The position numbers were made by a program, and so were the translations under genes. Positions 19,770-31,518 of a stretch of 64,000 bases of DNA are shown piece by piece (within the stretch, counting starts at the first letter, position 1; the number at the start of each line of letters is the position of its first letter). Location: NCBI GenBank assembly GCA_032718475.1, contig JAUCBJ010000407.1:44884-108883 (forward strand), written 5' to 3'. The notes below the pieces were generated by a model. The model was not told the origin of the DNA. It saw nothing but the letters and a program-made list of their open reading frames with translations, and ran no database searches. This stretch comes from Nemertoderma westbladi. Its lineage: Eukaryota > Xenacoelomorpha > Nemertodermatida > Nemertodermatidae.

Positions 19770-22700
19770 ATGAGCTCTGAAAAATGTAATGTAATAATGT
19801 TTTACAGCATGAGTGTATCCGGGGGGGGGGGGGGGGGGGGGGTTTCACCATCTTTCATACTGTATGTTCTTCGACAACCTCACATTCAATATAATATTGT
19901 ATTCTATGGTATTCTTAGTCACAGCCTCAAGCACAGGTACGGATTACAGCCAATAATAGCAGCCGAAGAAGCAATGAGTGGTTTTGTGGAACATATTCCA
20001 CTACTTCATATCGATGTTGTTAACCAACGCCTGGCTCGCTACCTGGACCATATGGCGTTCTGTTTGGGGACTGACAAGCAGGCAATGGCCGTCCTTCCAG
20101 CCGCCGATCACCCAGTTGAAAGTCCAGCTGCATTGGGAGGGGGTGGTGATTCCGACTGGCATGTTGGTGTAGTGAACCACCCCTTCGCGGCCGAACCATT
20201 GCTTCCCAACCCACCCCCGAACCACCCCTTCGCGGCCGAACCATTCCACCCCACCACCGAACCACCCCTTCGCGGCCAACCATTTCTTCCCAACCCACCT
20301 CCGAACCATCCCTTCGCGGCCGAACCATTTCTTCCCACCCTACAACCGAACCACCACTTCGCGGCCGAAACATTTCTTCCCACCCCACCACCGAACCACC
20401 ACTTCGCGGCCGAACCATTCCATCCCACCACCGAACCACCCTTCGCGGCCGAACCATTCCAACCAACTCCACCACCGAACCACCACTTCTCGGCCGAACC
20501 ATTCCATCCCACCACCGAACTACCCTTCGCGGCCGAACCATTCCATCCCACCACCGAACCACCACTTCGCGGCCGAACCATTCCATCCCACCACCGAACC
20601 ACCACTTCGCGGCCGAACCATTCCATCCCACCACCGAACCACCCTTCGCGGCCGAACCATTCCATTCCACCACCGAACCACCCTTCGCGGCCGAACCATT
20701 CCATCCCACCACCGAACCACCCCTTCGCGGCCGAACCATTTCTTTCCAACCCACCCCCGAACCACCCCTTCGCGGCCGAACCATTTCTTCCCATCCCACC
20801 ACCGAACCACCCCTTCGCGGCTGAACCATTTCTTCCCACCCCACCAGCACTTCGCGGCCGAACCATTCCATCCCACCACCCTTCGCGGCCGAACCATTCC
20901 ATCCCACCACCGAACCACCCTTCGCGGCCGAACCATTCCAACCAATTCAACCACCGAACCACCACTTCTCGGCCGAACCATTCCATCCCACCACCGAACT
21001 ACCCTTCGCGGCCGAACCATTCCATCCCACCACCGAACCACCACTTCGCGGCCGAACCATTCCATCCCACCCCCGAACCACCCTTCGCGGCCGAACCATT
21101 CCATTCCACCACCGAACCACCCTTCGCGGCCGAACCATTCCATTCCACCACCGAACCACCCTTCGCGGCCGAACCATTCCATCCCACCACCGAACCACCC
21201 CTTCGCGGCCGAACCATTTCTTTCCAACCCACCCCCGAACCACCCCTTCGCGGCCGAACCATTTCTTCCCATCCCACCACCGAACCACCCTTCGCGGCCG
21301 AACCATTCCATTCCACCACCGAACCACCGTTCGCGGCCGAACCATTCCATCCCACCACCGAACCACCCCTTCGCGGCCGAACCATTTCTTCCCAACCCAC
21401 CCCCGAACCACCCATTCGCGGCCAACCATTTCTTCCCAACCCACCTCCGAACCACCCCTTCGCGGCTGAACCATTTCTTCCCACCCCACCAGCACTTCGC
21501 GGCCGAACCATTCCATCCCACCACCCTTCGCGGCCGAACCATTCCATCCCACCACCGAACCACCCTTCGCGGCCGAACCATTCCAACCAATTCAACCACC
21601 GAACCACCACTTCTCGGCCGAACCATTCCATCCCACCACCGAACTACCCTTCGCGGCCGAACCATTCCATCCCACCACCGAACCACCACTTCGCGGCCGA
21701 ACCATTCCATCCCACCACCGAACCACCACTTCGCGGCCGAACCATTCCATCCCACCACCGAACCACCCTTCGCGGCCGAACCATTCCATTCCACCACCGA
21801 ACCACCCTTCGCGGCCGAACCATTCCATCCCACCACCGAACCACCCCTTCGCGGCCGAACCATTTCTTTCCAACCCACCCCCGAACCACCCCTTCGCGGC
21901 CGAACCATTTCTTCCCATCCCACCACCGAACCACCCCTTCGCGGCTGAACCATTTCTTCCCACCCCACCAGCACTTCGCGGCCGAACCATTCCATCCCAC
22001 CACCCTTCGCGGCCGAACCATTCCATCCCACCACCGAACCACCCTTCGCGGCCGAACCATTCCAACCAATTCAACCACCGAACCACCACTTCTCGGCCGA
22101 ACCATTCCATCCCACCACCGAACTACCCTTCGCGGCCGAACCATTCCATCCCACCACCGAACCACCACTTCGCGGCCGAACCATTCCATCCCACCCCCGA
22201 ACCACCCTTCGCGGCCGAACCATTCCATTCCACCACCGAACCACCCTTCGCGGCCGAACCATTCCATTCCACCACCGAACCACCCTTCGCGGCCGAACCA
22301 TTCCATCCCACCACCGAACCACCCCTTCGCGGCCGAACCATTTCTTTCCAACCCACCCCCGAACCACCCCTTCGCGGCCGAACCATTTCTTCCCATCCCA
22401 CCACCGAACCACCCTTCGCGGCCGAACCATTCCATTCCACCACCGAACCACCGTTCGCGGCCGAACCATTCCATCCCACCACCGAACCACCCCTTCGCGG
22501 CCGAACCATTTCTTCCCAACCCACCCCCGAACCACCCATTCGCGGCCAACCATTTCTTCCCAACCCACCTCCGAACCACCCCTTCGCGGCTGAACCATTT
22601 CTTCCCACCCCACCAGCACTTCGCGGCCGAACCATTCCATCCCACCACCCTTCGCGGCCGAACCATTCCATCCCACCACCGAACCACCCCTTCGTGGCCG

Positions 22701-24353
22701 AACCATTTCTTCCCAACCCACCCCCGAACCACCCATTCGCGGCCGAACCATTTCTTCCCATCCCACAACCAAACCACGACTTCGCGGCCGAACCATTCCA
22801 TCCCACCACCGAACCACCCTTCGCGGCCGAACCATTCCATCCCACCACCGAACCACCCTTCGCGGCCGAACCATTCCATCCCACCACCGAACCACCCCTT
22901 CGCGGCCGAACAATTTCTTCCCAACCCACCCCCGAACCACCCATTTGCGGCCGAACCATTTCTTCCCACCCCACAACCAAACCACCACTTCGCGGCCGAA
23001 CCATTCCATTCCACCACCGAACCACCCTTCGCGGCCGAACCATTCCATCCCACCACCGAACCACCCCTCCGTCGCCGAACCATTTCTTTCCAACCCACCC
23101 CCGAACCACCCCTTCGCGGCCGAACAATTTCTTCCCACCCCACCACCAAACCACCCTTTCGCGGCTGAACCATTTCTTCCAACCCCACCAGCACATCGCG
23201 GCCGAACCATTCCATCCCACCACCGAACCACCCTTCGCGACCGAACCATTCCATTCCACCACCGAACCACCCTTCGCGGCCGAACCATTCCATCCCACCA
23301 CCGAACCACCCCTTCGCGGCCGAACCATTTCTTTCCAACCCACCCCCGAACCACCCCTTCGCGGCCGAACCATTTCTTCCCATCCCACCACCGAACCACC
23401 CCTTCGCGGCTGAACCATTTCTTCCCACCCCACCAGCACTTCGCGGCCGAACCATTCCATCCCACCACCCTTCGCGGCCGAACCATTCCATCCCGCCACC
23501 GAACCACCCCTTCGTGGCCGAACCATTTCTTCCCAACCCACCCCCGAACCACCCATTCGCGGCCGAACCATTTCTTCCCATCCCACAACCAAACCACGAC
23601 TTCGCGGCCGAACCATTCCATCCCACCACCGAACTACCCTTCGCGGCCGAACCATTCCATCCCACCACCGAACCACCCCTCCGTCGCCGAACCATTTCTT
23701 TCCAACCCACCCCCGAACCACCCCTTCGCGGCCGAACCATTTCTTCCCACCCCACCACCAAACCACCCTTTCGCGGCTGAACCATTTCTTCCAACCCCAC
23801 CAGCACTTCGCGGCCGAACCATTCCATCCCACCACCGAACCACCCTTCGCGGCCGAACCATTCCATCCCACCGCCGAACCACCCCTTCGCGGCCGAACCA
23901 TTTCTTTCCAACCCACCCCCGAACCACCCCTTCGCGGCCGAACCATTTCTTCCCACCCCACCACCGAACCACCCTTTCGCGGCTGAACCATTTCTTCCAA
24001 CCCCACCAGCACTTCGCGGCCGAACCATTCCATCCCACCAACGAACCACCCTTCGCGGCCGAACCATTCCATCCCACCACCGAACCACCCCTTCGCGGCC
24101 GAACCATTTCTTCCCAACCCACCCCCGAACCACCCATTCGCGGCCAACCATTTCTTCCCAACCCACCTCCGAACCACCCCTTCGCGGCGAACCATTTCTT
24201 CCCACCCCACCACCGAACCACCACTTCGCGGCCGAACCATTTCTTCCCACCCCACCACCGAACCACCCCTCCGTCGCCGAACTATTCCAACCCACCCCAC
24301 CACCGAACCAATTGCCATACGCGGACGATGACTGGCTAATTGAAGAGCTTTAG
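19770..24353 (+). pseudogene. Open frame of the 5-kb transposon, interrupted by a satellite expansion
   Basis: The ATG at 19770 opens a 1,132-codon frame that ends at a TGA at 23166-23168. The first ~135 residues are not repetitive, apart from a 7-Gly stretch encoded by a 22-G run at 19821-19842, and include IPLLHIDVVNQRLARYLDHM. The repeats then translate as NHPFAAEPFLPNPPP-like units, with phase changes caused by 39-, 40- and 45-bp units. After the array a short acidic tail, NQLPYADDDWLIEEL, ends at TAG 24351-24353. It lies in the same reading phase as the opening NHPFAAEPF units and in the same frame as the ATG, 1,527 codons downstream. This suggests one original protein whose linker became a satellite. 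TGA stops in variant units (23166, 23778) interrupt the frame. No family was recognised. Confidence 0.5.
20172..24310 (+). repeat. 39-45-bp GC-rich satellite array, open in all six frames, with a 1,124-bp higher-order repeat
   Basis: About 100 units of CTTCGCGGCCGAACCATT plus CCATCCCACCACCGAACCAC (or TTCCCAACCCACCCCCGAAC) run head to tail. The plus strand translates as FAAEPFHP, PLRGRTIPS or SRPNHSIPP according to phase, and the minus strand as GWNGSAAKG, MEWFGREG or MVRPRRVVR. Very long frames therefore exist on both strands, purely because the unit lacks stops. Variant markers repeat at a 1,124-bp distance: GAACTACCC at 20517 and 21641, and again at 20996 and 22120; CCAGCACTTCGCGG near 20840 and 21964. 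This indicates a recent block duplication. Confidence 0.9.
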
Positions 24354-24671
24354 TTTTAGATATTTTTGATTTAATTATTATAATGATAAATTCAAAGTGC
24401 AATATTTCGGCAAAATACTAATATACTTTCGAGCAATTTACCTATATGGTACTATGTGCTGTGTGGTACTCCATACAACAAAAATAATACAATAATTAAT
24501 AAATTGCGTTTTTTAGTTAAATAATGATTCCCTATGTAAAACCAAGACAATAGATTAGCCGTAACGCGACTTTTAAAGTCGCGTTACGGACTTACGGCTA
24601 CTCTGAAATTTAGCCCTAACGCAACTTTCCGTAACGCGACATTAGCCGTACCGCCACTGCGCCATCGCACT

Positions 24672-25075
24672 AGCGCATTAATGATGCTAGCTTACTATCA
24701 CAAAACCTTGAACGATCCAGGCTCGCAAGAATTTTTATATAATACGATATTGGGGCGTTATACTATTTGTTGTTTGAGTATAAATAGTTGAACATGGTGC
24801 ACTGAATCGAGCCTCGGCTAGCGTGGTCTATATTTTACTAAAACTATTATTTATTACTTTTATTTAATCGGAACGTAGCCCATTGTTCTTGCAACAATTA
24901 CGGTAATAGTGTGTTCCAACAGTCCCAAAGCACTGAGTCAGCGCAACCATTATAACAAGCAATAATAAGAGAGTTGTCAGATTTCGATGTACGATTCATC
25001 AAGGAGTAAATAACTCAAAGGTATTTATTAATGCGATTTTAGACAAACATGGTGACACCTGTGTTAATATGTGAG
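24672..25075. other. Gene-free interval
   Basis: No gene, RNA or strong repeat is visible. Confidence 0.4.
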
Positions 25076-25328
25076 ACACAGGAGGGGGGGGGGGGGGGGG
25101 GGGGGACTGGACGCAAATCCCATCTTGGCGAATTAATATCCCACCTCAATGTTAAATTCTCAATTTAGGGAAAGGAACAGGTTACAGTGGCACGTTATTT
25201 TAACCAAAACAATAAACTAAGCACAATTGAACAGGTTAGTTTTATTTGCGTCAATATTTCCCTTGGATAGGGATGAATTTTTATTGCGTCCAGTACCCCC
25301 CCCCCCCCCCCCCCCCCCCCCACCTATC
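25076..25328 (+). mobile_element. MITE with poly-G/poly-C ends (copy 4, intact)
   Basis: A 22-G run at 25084-25105 precedes ACTGGACGCAAATCC. The other end reads ATTGCGTCCAGTA followed by a 26-C run at 25296-25321, giving inverted ends. The interior carries GGGAAAGGAACAGGTTACAG, then TTTTAACCAAAACAATAAAC and GAACAGGTTAG, the shared core. It is about 240 bp long and non-coding. The homopolymer runs are part of the terminal repeats. Confidence 0.85.
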
Positions 25329-25559
25329 TGTGAAATGTATAGGGCCTAAATAAAATACCTGTACGATCTCTGCCTTGTGATCATATACTCAGCAAATTCT
25401 CGTTTTGCAATAAATATAATTCATCGGAAGTAAATTCCTGCAATATAATTATTTCATATTCATGTTCGTATCGAAATATCCAGAAGAAATTCAGGTTTTA
25501 CTTTAAATAAACCAGTCTGTCAATCAATACATGTACAGTCTACAACTAGGATCGGCATG

Positions 25560-26990
25560 CTGCATTGCAGCTGCATTTTTAAGAATGCTGTGACGGCTTA
25601 TCGACAAAATTGCACCGCCACAACTCCCTATCACCCATGACATTTCCTAGATCATCCGCATCTTCAAAGCCAGTGTCCTTTAAGATGCGTCTCAAGAAAG
25701 TCATGGGCTGTCCACCATGCTTATTCACTCCATGAGGCTGCCAAAGTACAAGATTATGCACGGCTGGTCCTCACGGCGAAATCAATGTCCTGCAAAGCGG
25801 AGGCGATTTTGTTCTAGTGTCAGCTTGGGGGAACCAATGAGACACCTCCAATGTTATATAGCAGCATGTTCTAATGAGCTGAGGAGCCGTTGGGCTCCCT
25901 CTAGTGATTCTGAGAGTACTCCTAAGTCATCAGCAAAGTCTAGATCAGTTAGGTACTTGGCAGGATTTCCTCGACTTCTGGAGCCAGTAGGTGGAGGTAT
26001 CATCACCCCATCATCATTATGGTGATCTAAGGACATGCGTAGAACATAGTCAACAACAATTATGAACAAGAATGGTGGAAGTGTGTCTCCCTGGAGGACG
26101 CCCCATAACACTTCAAATGGTTCTGTGTCACCGTCAACAGTAGACACAAATGTTGTCGAACCATCGTATACTGATCTGATTGCTGCAATAATTTCATCAG
26201 GAATCCCATATAATGAAAGTATGCTGAACATACGTGAGCGAGAGACTGAATCAAAGGCCTTGAAGAAGTCAACAAAGATAACAGCCAGATGCCTGTCTTT
26301 CTTTTTTGATAACTCTTCAATTATCCTTCTAAGTGCCAAAATGGGCTCCATGGTCCCACGACCTTTACAGAACCCCTTCTGATTTCCACGGAGCAGTCTC
26401 TCAATGGGATCCCTGATACGATTCAATAGAATTCTATTGTATAGCTTTGCAGCAATCGAGATCAATGAGATTCCCCGAAAAGAACCATAGAGTGTTAGGT
26501 TGCCCTTCTTGAGAACTGGCACCAACTTATTTGTTTTCATTTCTTGTGGGACTCTTGTTGTTCGGTACATGTCTACTATGATGGGATAGATGAACTTTAA
26601 ACACTCAGTTATTTTAAAGACCTCAGGGGGAACACCATCTACTCCACTGGCACGATTGGTCTTAATGCTCTTTGCAGCAGCCTTCACTTCTGCAAAGGAG
26701 ATATCACCAATGGGAATATCTGGGAGTACAGACTCAGACACTTTTACTTCTATAAAGTTATCAGGCAATACCCTGTCATTATTGAGGAGCTTTTCAAAAT
26801 GGGCCTTCTAACCATTTAGGCGATCGGCTGGTGATTCAGCCTTAACCTTGGTGGTTGGTTGGCTTTTTCGACCAGCAAGCAAGTTGATCGATCTCCATGC
26901 CTGGGATGATTGCCTGCTGTCGTCAGCATCATTGATAGCATCAACCTGTTGGTTTATTACAGTAGCTCCTGTAAATTAACATAGTACTGC
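25560..26990 (-). pseudogene. Decayed LINE (non-LTR retrotransposon) reverse transcriptase and C-terminus
   Basis: On the minus strand 26768-25854 gives 304 residues of reverse transcriptase. It shows FKITECLKF, GNQKGFCKGRGTMEPI, AVIFVDFFKAFDSV (palm motif A), VLQGDTLPPFLFIIVVDYVL and LTDLDFADDLGVL (the catalytic FADD box). After 25860 the reading shifts. NRLRFAGH is followed by a stop and FRREDQP, and then HNLVLWQPHGVNKHGG ... DRELWR at 25761-25579 is the usual LINE C-terminal block, so an internal deletion or frameshift is present. Upstream, 26990-26800 shows linker residues (AASRSLNRQYYV) interrupted by a stop. The copy is inactive. It is further split by the 27020-28997 insertion. Confidence 0.85.
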
Positions 26991-27011
26991 CTGTTCAGAG
27001 ACCTAGATGCA

Positions 27012-29005
27012 GCCTTAACGGTTATATTGAAAAATATCGAGAGTAAAAATAACGCGAGTAAAAACATCGAGTGTTAAAAAATTTCGAGAGTTGAAAAATA
27101 TCGAGAGTAAAAATATCGAGTGTTGAAAAATATCGAGAGTAAAAATATCGAGTGTTGAAAAATATCGAGAGAAAAATATCGAGTGTTGAAAAATATCGAG
27201 AGTAAAAATATCGAGTGTTGAAAAATATCGAGAGTAAACATATCGAGTGTTGAAAAATATCGAGAGTAAAAATATCGAGTGTTGAAAAATATCGAGTGTT
27301 GAAACATATCGAGTGTTGAAAAATATCGAGAGTAAAAATATCGAGTGTTGAAAAATATCGAGAGTAAAAATATCGAGTGTTGAAAAATCTCGAGAGTAAA
27401 AATCTCGAGGGTAAAAACATCGAGAGTAAAAATACCGAGTGTTGAAAAATATCGAGAGTAAAAATATCGAGAGTAAAAATATCGAGAGTAAAAATATCGA
27501 GTGTTGAAAAATTTCGAGAGTAAAAATATCGAGTGTTGAAAAATATCGAGAGTAAAAATATCGAGTGTTGAAAAATATCGAGAGTAAAAATATCGAGTGT
27601 TGAAAAATATCGAGGGTAAAAATATCGAGTGTTGAAAAATATCGAGAGTAAAAATATCGAGTGTTGACTAATATCGAGGGTAAAAATATCGAGTGTTGAA
27701 AAATATCGAGAGTAAAAATATCGAGTGTTGACTAATATCGAGAGTAAAAATATCGAGTGTTGAAAAATATCGAGAGTAAAAATATCGAGTGTTGAAAAAT
27801 ATCGAGAGTAAAAATATCGAGTGTTGAAAAATATCGAGAGTAAAAATATCGAGTGTTGAAAAATATCGAGAGTAAAAATATCGAGTGTTGAAAAATATCG
27901 AGAGTAAAAATATCGAGTGTTGAAAAATATCGAGTGTTGAAAAATATCGAGAGTAAAAATATCGAGTGTTGAAAAATATAGAGAGTAAAAATATCGAGTG
28001 TTGAAAAATATCGAGTGTTGAAAAATATCGAGTGTTGAAAAATATCGAGAGTAAAAATATAGAATGTTGAAAAATATCGAGAGTAAAAATATCGATAGTA
28101 ACAATTTTTTTAAATAAGGGCTGTATGATAATTTTTTTTTACTAAAAATGTTCTAGAACAACAATATTTATCAACATTTGGTTGCTTTACTGTACAGTAC
28201 GTGTTCTACTGTAATATAATATTTAACAATATTTTAATATTTATCAAAATTTATAGCTAGCACTTCTTTTATAATATTTATTAAAAAAATAGCAAAAACT
28301 AGCTAGTATAATAAATCTGGTAAATGGGTACCCAAGGTGTATTACATAATGCCATTCACTTGCACTGTTGTAACCCATGCACTGCAATATTGTTCCATAA
28401 TTCTAAATAAAATGCTCAAGTAAAATGCAATATTTTTACTCTCGATATTTTTCAACACTCGATATTTTTCAACACTCGATATTTTTCAACACTCGATATT
28501 TTTCAACACTCGATATTTTTCAACACTCGATATTTTTCAACACTCGATATTTTTACTCTCGATATTTTTCAACACTCGATATTTTTACTCTCGATATTTT
28601 TCAACACTCGATAATTTTACTCTCGATATTTTTACTCTCGATATTTTTCAACACTCGATATTTTTACTCTCGATATTTTTACTCTCGATATTTTTCAACA
28701 CTCGATATTTTTCAACACTCGATATTTTTACTCTCGATATTTTTCAACACTCGATATTTTTACTCTCGATATTTTTCAACTCTCGATATTTTTCAACACT
28801 CGATATTTTTCAACACTCGATATTTTTCAACTCTCGATATTTTTCAACACTCGATATTTTTCACTCTCGTTATTTTTACTCTCGATATTTTTTAATCACG
28901 TTAATTTTCAACACTCGTTATTTTTACTCTCGATATTTTTACTCTCGTTATTTTTACTCTCGATATTTTTCAAGTCTCGATATTTTTCACCATTACCGCC
29001 TTAAC
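27012..29005. mobile_element. 2-kb foldback transposon built of inverted TATCGAG satellite arrays, 8-bp target duplication, inserted in the LINE
   Basis: GCCTTAAC is present at 27012-27019 and 28998-29005, and the LINE coding sequence continues directly across the insertion. The element (27020-28997, 1,978 bp) begins GGTTATATTGAAAAATATCG, and the other end read inward is GGTAATGGTGAAAAATATCG. The left array (27026-28099) alternates TATCGAGTGTTGAAAAA (17 nt) and TATCGAGAGTAAAAA (15 nt). The right array (28436-28990) is the same in reverse. A 336-bp spacer has TTCTAGAACA and no gene. Long frames in both arrays (FFNTRYFYSRYFSTLDIF-like) are satellite translations, not genes. The GG ends and the 8-bp duplication resemble those of the elements at 6590 and 19589. 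Confidence 0.88.
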
Positions 29006-29215
29006 TGCATTCTTGGCCGCTGTAGTCTGTTTGAGTCGGGACTCTTTCTGCGCCTTGTAGAGGTCATTTCGGCACTTCTGAATTTTGTTGTCAGTCCAGG
29101 GGGCCCGTTTCCTGTTTCGAGGGTATACAGGAACTGTTTCTGCAGCTGCTAACTTAACTGCCTCTGTGAAGGCAGTATAGCATGTACAGTCAATATCCGA
29201 CCTACCACTGAATAG
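28999..29215 (-). pseudogene. LINE linker fragment upstream of the insertion
   Basis: Read on the minus strand this gives DCTCYTAFTEAVKLAAAETV then PRNRKRAPWTDNKIQKC and AQKESRLKQTT. That is the region between endonuclease and reverse transcriptase in LINE proteins, which typically has a PW-[ft]-[dn] block. It continues into AASRSLNRQYY on the other side of the insertion at 27011, so it belongs to the same dead LINE. The element is 5'-truncated or unrecognisable beyond about 29215. Confidence 0.75.
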
Positions 29216-29336
29216 TCAATGGTGGAATATTTTTTTATTTGTAAATGTTTCTTAAATTCTACAATTTTCCTATTATCTAATGATAATATTCACCACCGCC
29301 TTCTCCGAGCTCTCACCGGAGTTTCTGTAGACACTG

Positions 29337-31518
29337 TGTTACGGTATATGGCGCTGTATCCATATTATTAGTCATCATGCAGTATGTATTATTAGTCGTT
29401 ATGCAGTATGCAATATTAGTCCGTTATACTGTACGTAATATTAGTCCATTGTGCAGCGTGATATTTTAGATAAGGCATAATAACGCAATGATATTTAGAT
29501 AGGGAAATCGAAACACCCATATATTTGAATCCATCCATTTTGTATAGTATGTAGCCCTACCTACGTAATTTTGTATTAGGATATATTAGCAAGTTTATTC
29601 GGACCCTGGATTTCGTGCTTGCTGATATTAGTTTGATAGGGCTAGCATATAGGGACGCTGTCCTGGCCATTCAGCAGCCAGAGACGTGATCCATTACCAT
29701 ATATGGTAATAATTTGAGGGCATAGGGCTACAATCCGGCCTCCTTATTGGACTAACTGCTTCCAGGTTGGTCTAATGCTAGCACGGACTGGAGAGCCAAT
29801 AGGAGAGCGATTGAGTCACCCTATTGCATCACCCCATCCGGATCACCTATATATTGGCGGTGTGCCGGTAGAGCCTTACTGTGTACTGTTCTATACCTCA
29901 CTGCTGTTGTACTTGCTGAGCTGTCTCTATTCATTTTTTGACGGATATTTTAGTGTATTTTCTGCAATTTGCTAATTTTGATTAGTTTCTTGAAATGATT
30001 TGCTAGTGCGATTACTCTTGCTTGTGTTTCTCAATTAATTCCTTCGATTACTGCTAATTACAACTGAACTATGATTTCTACCTTTTGATTAATGGTTCTA
30101 TGTGATTCTTTTCTGCGCAATAATCCTAAGGGATTTCTGAGACTGTCAGACTTTGTGATTTGCATGCGCCGCTACGGTAGCTATTAGCGTAATGGAGGGC
30201 TTAGGCGCCAGTGGGCGGTGGGCACATCGGGGGGTTAGCGACGAAGGGAGAGCGGAGGATTCAAAGGCGAGCAACGCTGGCGAGGGGTCTCCGTTGCGGT
30301 CGGGAAGTTAACGCTGTGGTATGCAGACCAATTGCTGGTACAGTAATTAGGGGGCTGATGATCCAGGTTTCGTCTCTATTTAGTATTAGGGGGGCAGGAA
30401 TCAGGTTAGTTAGGAGTCCTATATGTACCCGGGAGAGGCCTGCACGTATCACAACGTTGAGTGTGGAGTACGAATAGTGAGCCGCATAATTGTGGGTTAT
30501 ACAGTAGTTAACTGCATAATTGCGAACTGTGATTGCTGACGCTGATTGGTGTGTTACTGAAGTGTGCCTATGATTGTGAATGTTTAGGTAGGCGCTCTTT
30601 TCTCTTTGATTGATTTCTATTTCTTAGTTACAACAATTAGTTACTGATTAGGTCAAAGTAATACGGCAATTTAGGCTATTACTAGCGAAACCTGTTGCGT
30701 GATAAATTAGAATTACGTATTCTGGAACTCTTAGTAATTAGTACGCTGTTAAATATTTGTGACTGTAATTGATTAGTAAAAATTAAGAATTAGTACGCAG
30801 CATAGCGGAGAGTAGCTAAGGTAATAATTAGAGTACTGTAAACTATTCACGCTGAGCGGTTATTTGCATTAGCGGGCAATCAGCTAGATCGCACTATTCG
30901 GCACACACGAAACGCTAGTAATTTGCTGGCCTAAAGCCAGCTGCAGGCAATTTTAGACCCAGAGCGGTACTATCCACGAGAGACAAATACTGTACCATTT
31001 TGATATTTAAATATTCTCGCATTCACACATTACGTTAGAGAACCCCCAGTATTCGCGATTAGAAAAGACGTAGGTAATAGCGTGCTTTAATAGTGATAGA
31101 ATCAGGCGTAAGAATACTCTGAGTGCAAGGCCTCTCGCACTCGTCTTAAGTAAGCTTAGGGAGCCGACTCGGGTTTATTGTTTTGGTTATTCCCGCGTGG
31201 CTCATAGATTCGAACAGTTAGCTCTCTGTCGAGCAATCGGTAGAGAAAGGAACAAGCGATTTTGCAGGTGTTGTGTAAAATTAGTAAATATATTAGCGGA
31301 CGGCAGATTAGCGCCATCTAACGGTAAGTAGCGGTTTTGTATTTAGCAACCCTTACAATTTAGTAATATCACGCTCCTGATCCCCTTTACTTAACAGTAG
31401 AGCAGTTTTTGTGTCTTATTGGTTAGACGAGAACTTATTAGGTTGGCAGAAGGATATTAACGGGTATTGATCTGTTCAACAGTTCTGCTGTTAGTATAGA
31501 GGTCGCGGTTGTTTATCA
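29337..31518 (+). repeat. 5' LTR of the BEL/Pao element (2,182 bp)
   Basis: It matches 46004-48202 throughout. By eye I count seven substitutions and two indels (a 16-bp segment missing here near 29590 and one base near 31095). It starts TGTTACGGTATATGG and ends GGTTGTTTATCA. It contains two short open frames (29775-29975 and 30211-30477) that are kept in both LTRs, but the LTRs are too similar for this to indicate selection. A TATATATTGG string at about 29847 could be part of the promoter. Confidence 0.95.

Larger units (their letters stand above)
19581..24671 (+). mobile_element. 5.1-kb DNA transposon with 8-bp target duplication and an expanded internal satellite
   Basis: The exact 8-bp direct repeat ATCGCACT lies at 19581-19588 and 24664-24671. 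The element inside (19589-24663, 5,075 bp) begins GGTGTAGTCGCGTTACGGCT, and its other end read inward is GGCGCAGTGGCGGTACGGCT. Terminal inverted repeats of about 150 bp carry several GTCGCGTTACGGCTA subrepeats. They end with a near-identical block (GGCTAATCTATTGTCTTGG then TTTTACATAGGGAATCATTA) at about 19694-19736 and inverted at 24526-24568. Ends starting GG with an 8-bp duplication suggest a Merlin-like element. No DDE transposase is visible. The interior is a non-repetitive 5' coding-like region followed by a 4.1-kb satellite. Confidence 0.85.

Noticed and set aside
20001-24402. Very long minus-strand open frames (up to 883 codons) rich in GWNGSAAKG or MEWFGREG repeats
   Set aside because: They are translations of the satellite unit, which lacks stops in most phases; there is no non-repetitive domain on that strand.
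27022-28895. Frames of 360 (-) and 156 (+) codons with FFNTRYFYSRYFSTLDIF-like repeats
   Set aside because: Direct translations of the TATCGAG satellite arrays, with no unique sequence.
27026-28990. CRISPR-like array of short repeats
   Set aside because: There are no unique spacers; units are contiguous 15/17-mers in an animal transposon.
29775-30477. Small genes of 66 and 88 codons in the LTRs
   Set aside because: They are repeated only because the LTRs are nearly identical; there is no family resemblance and no independent conservation.
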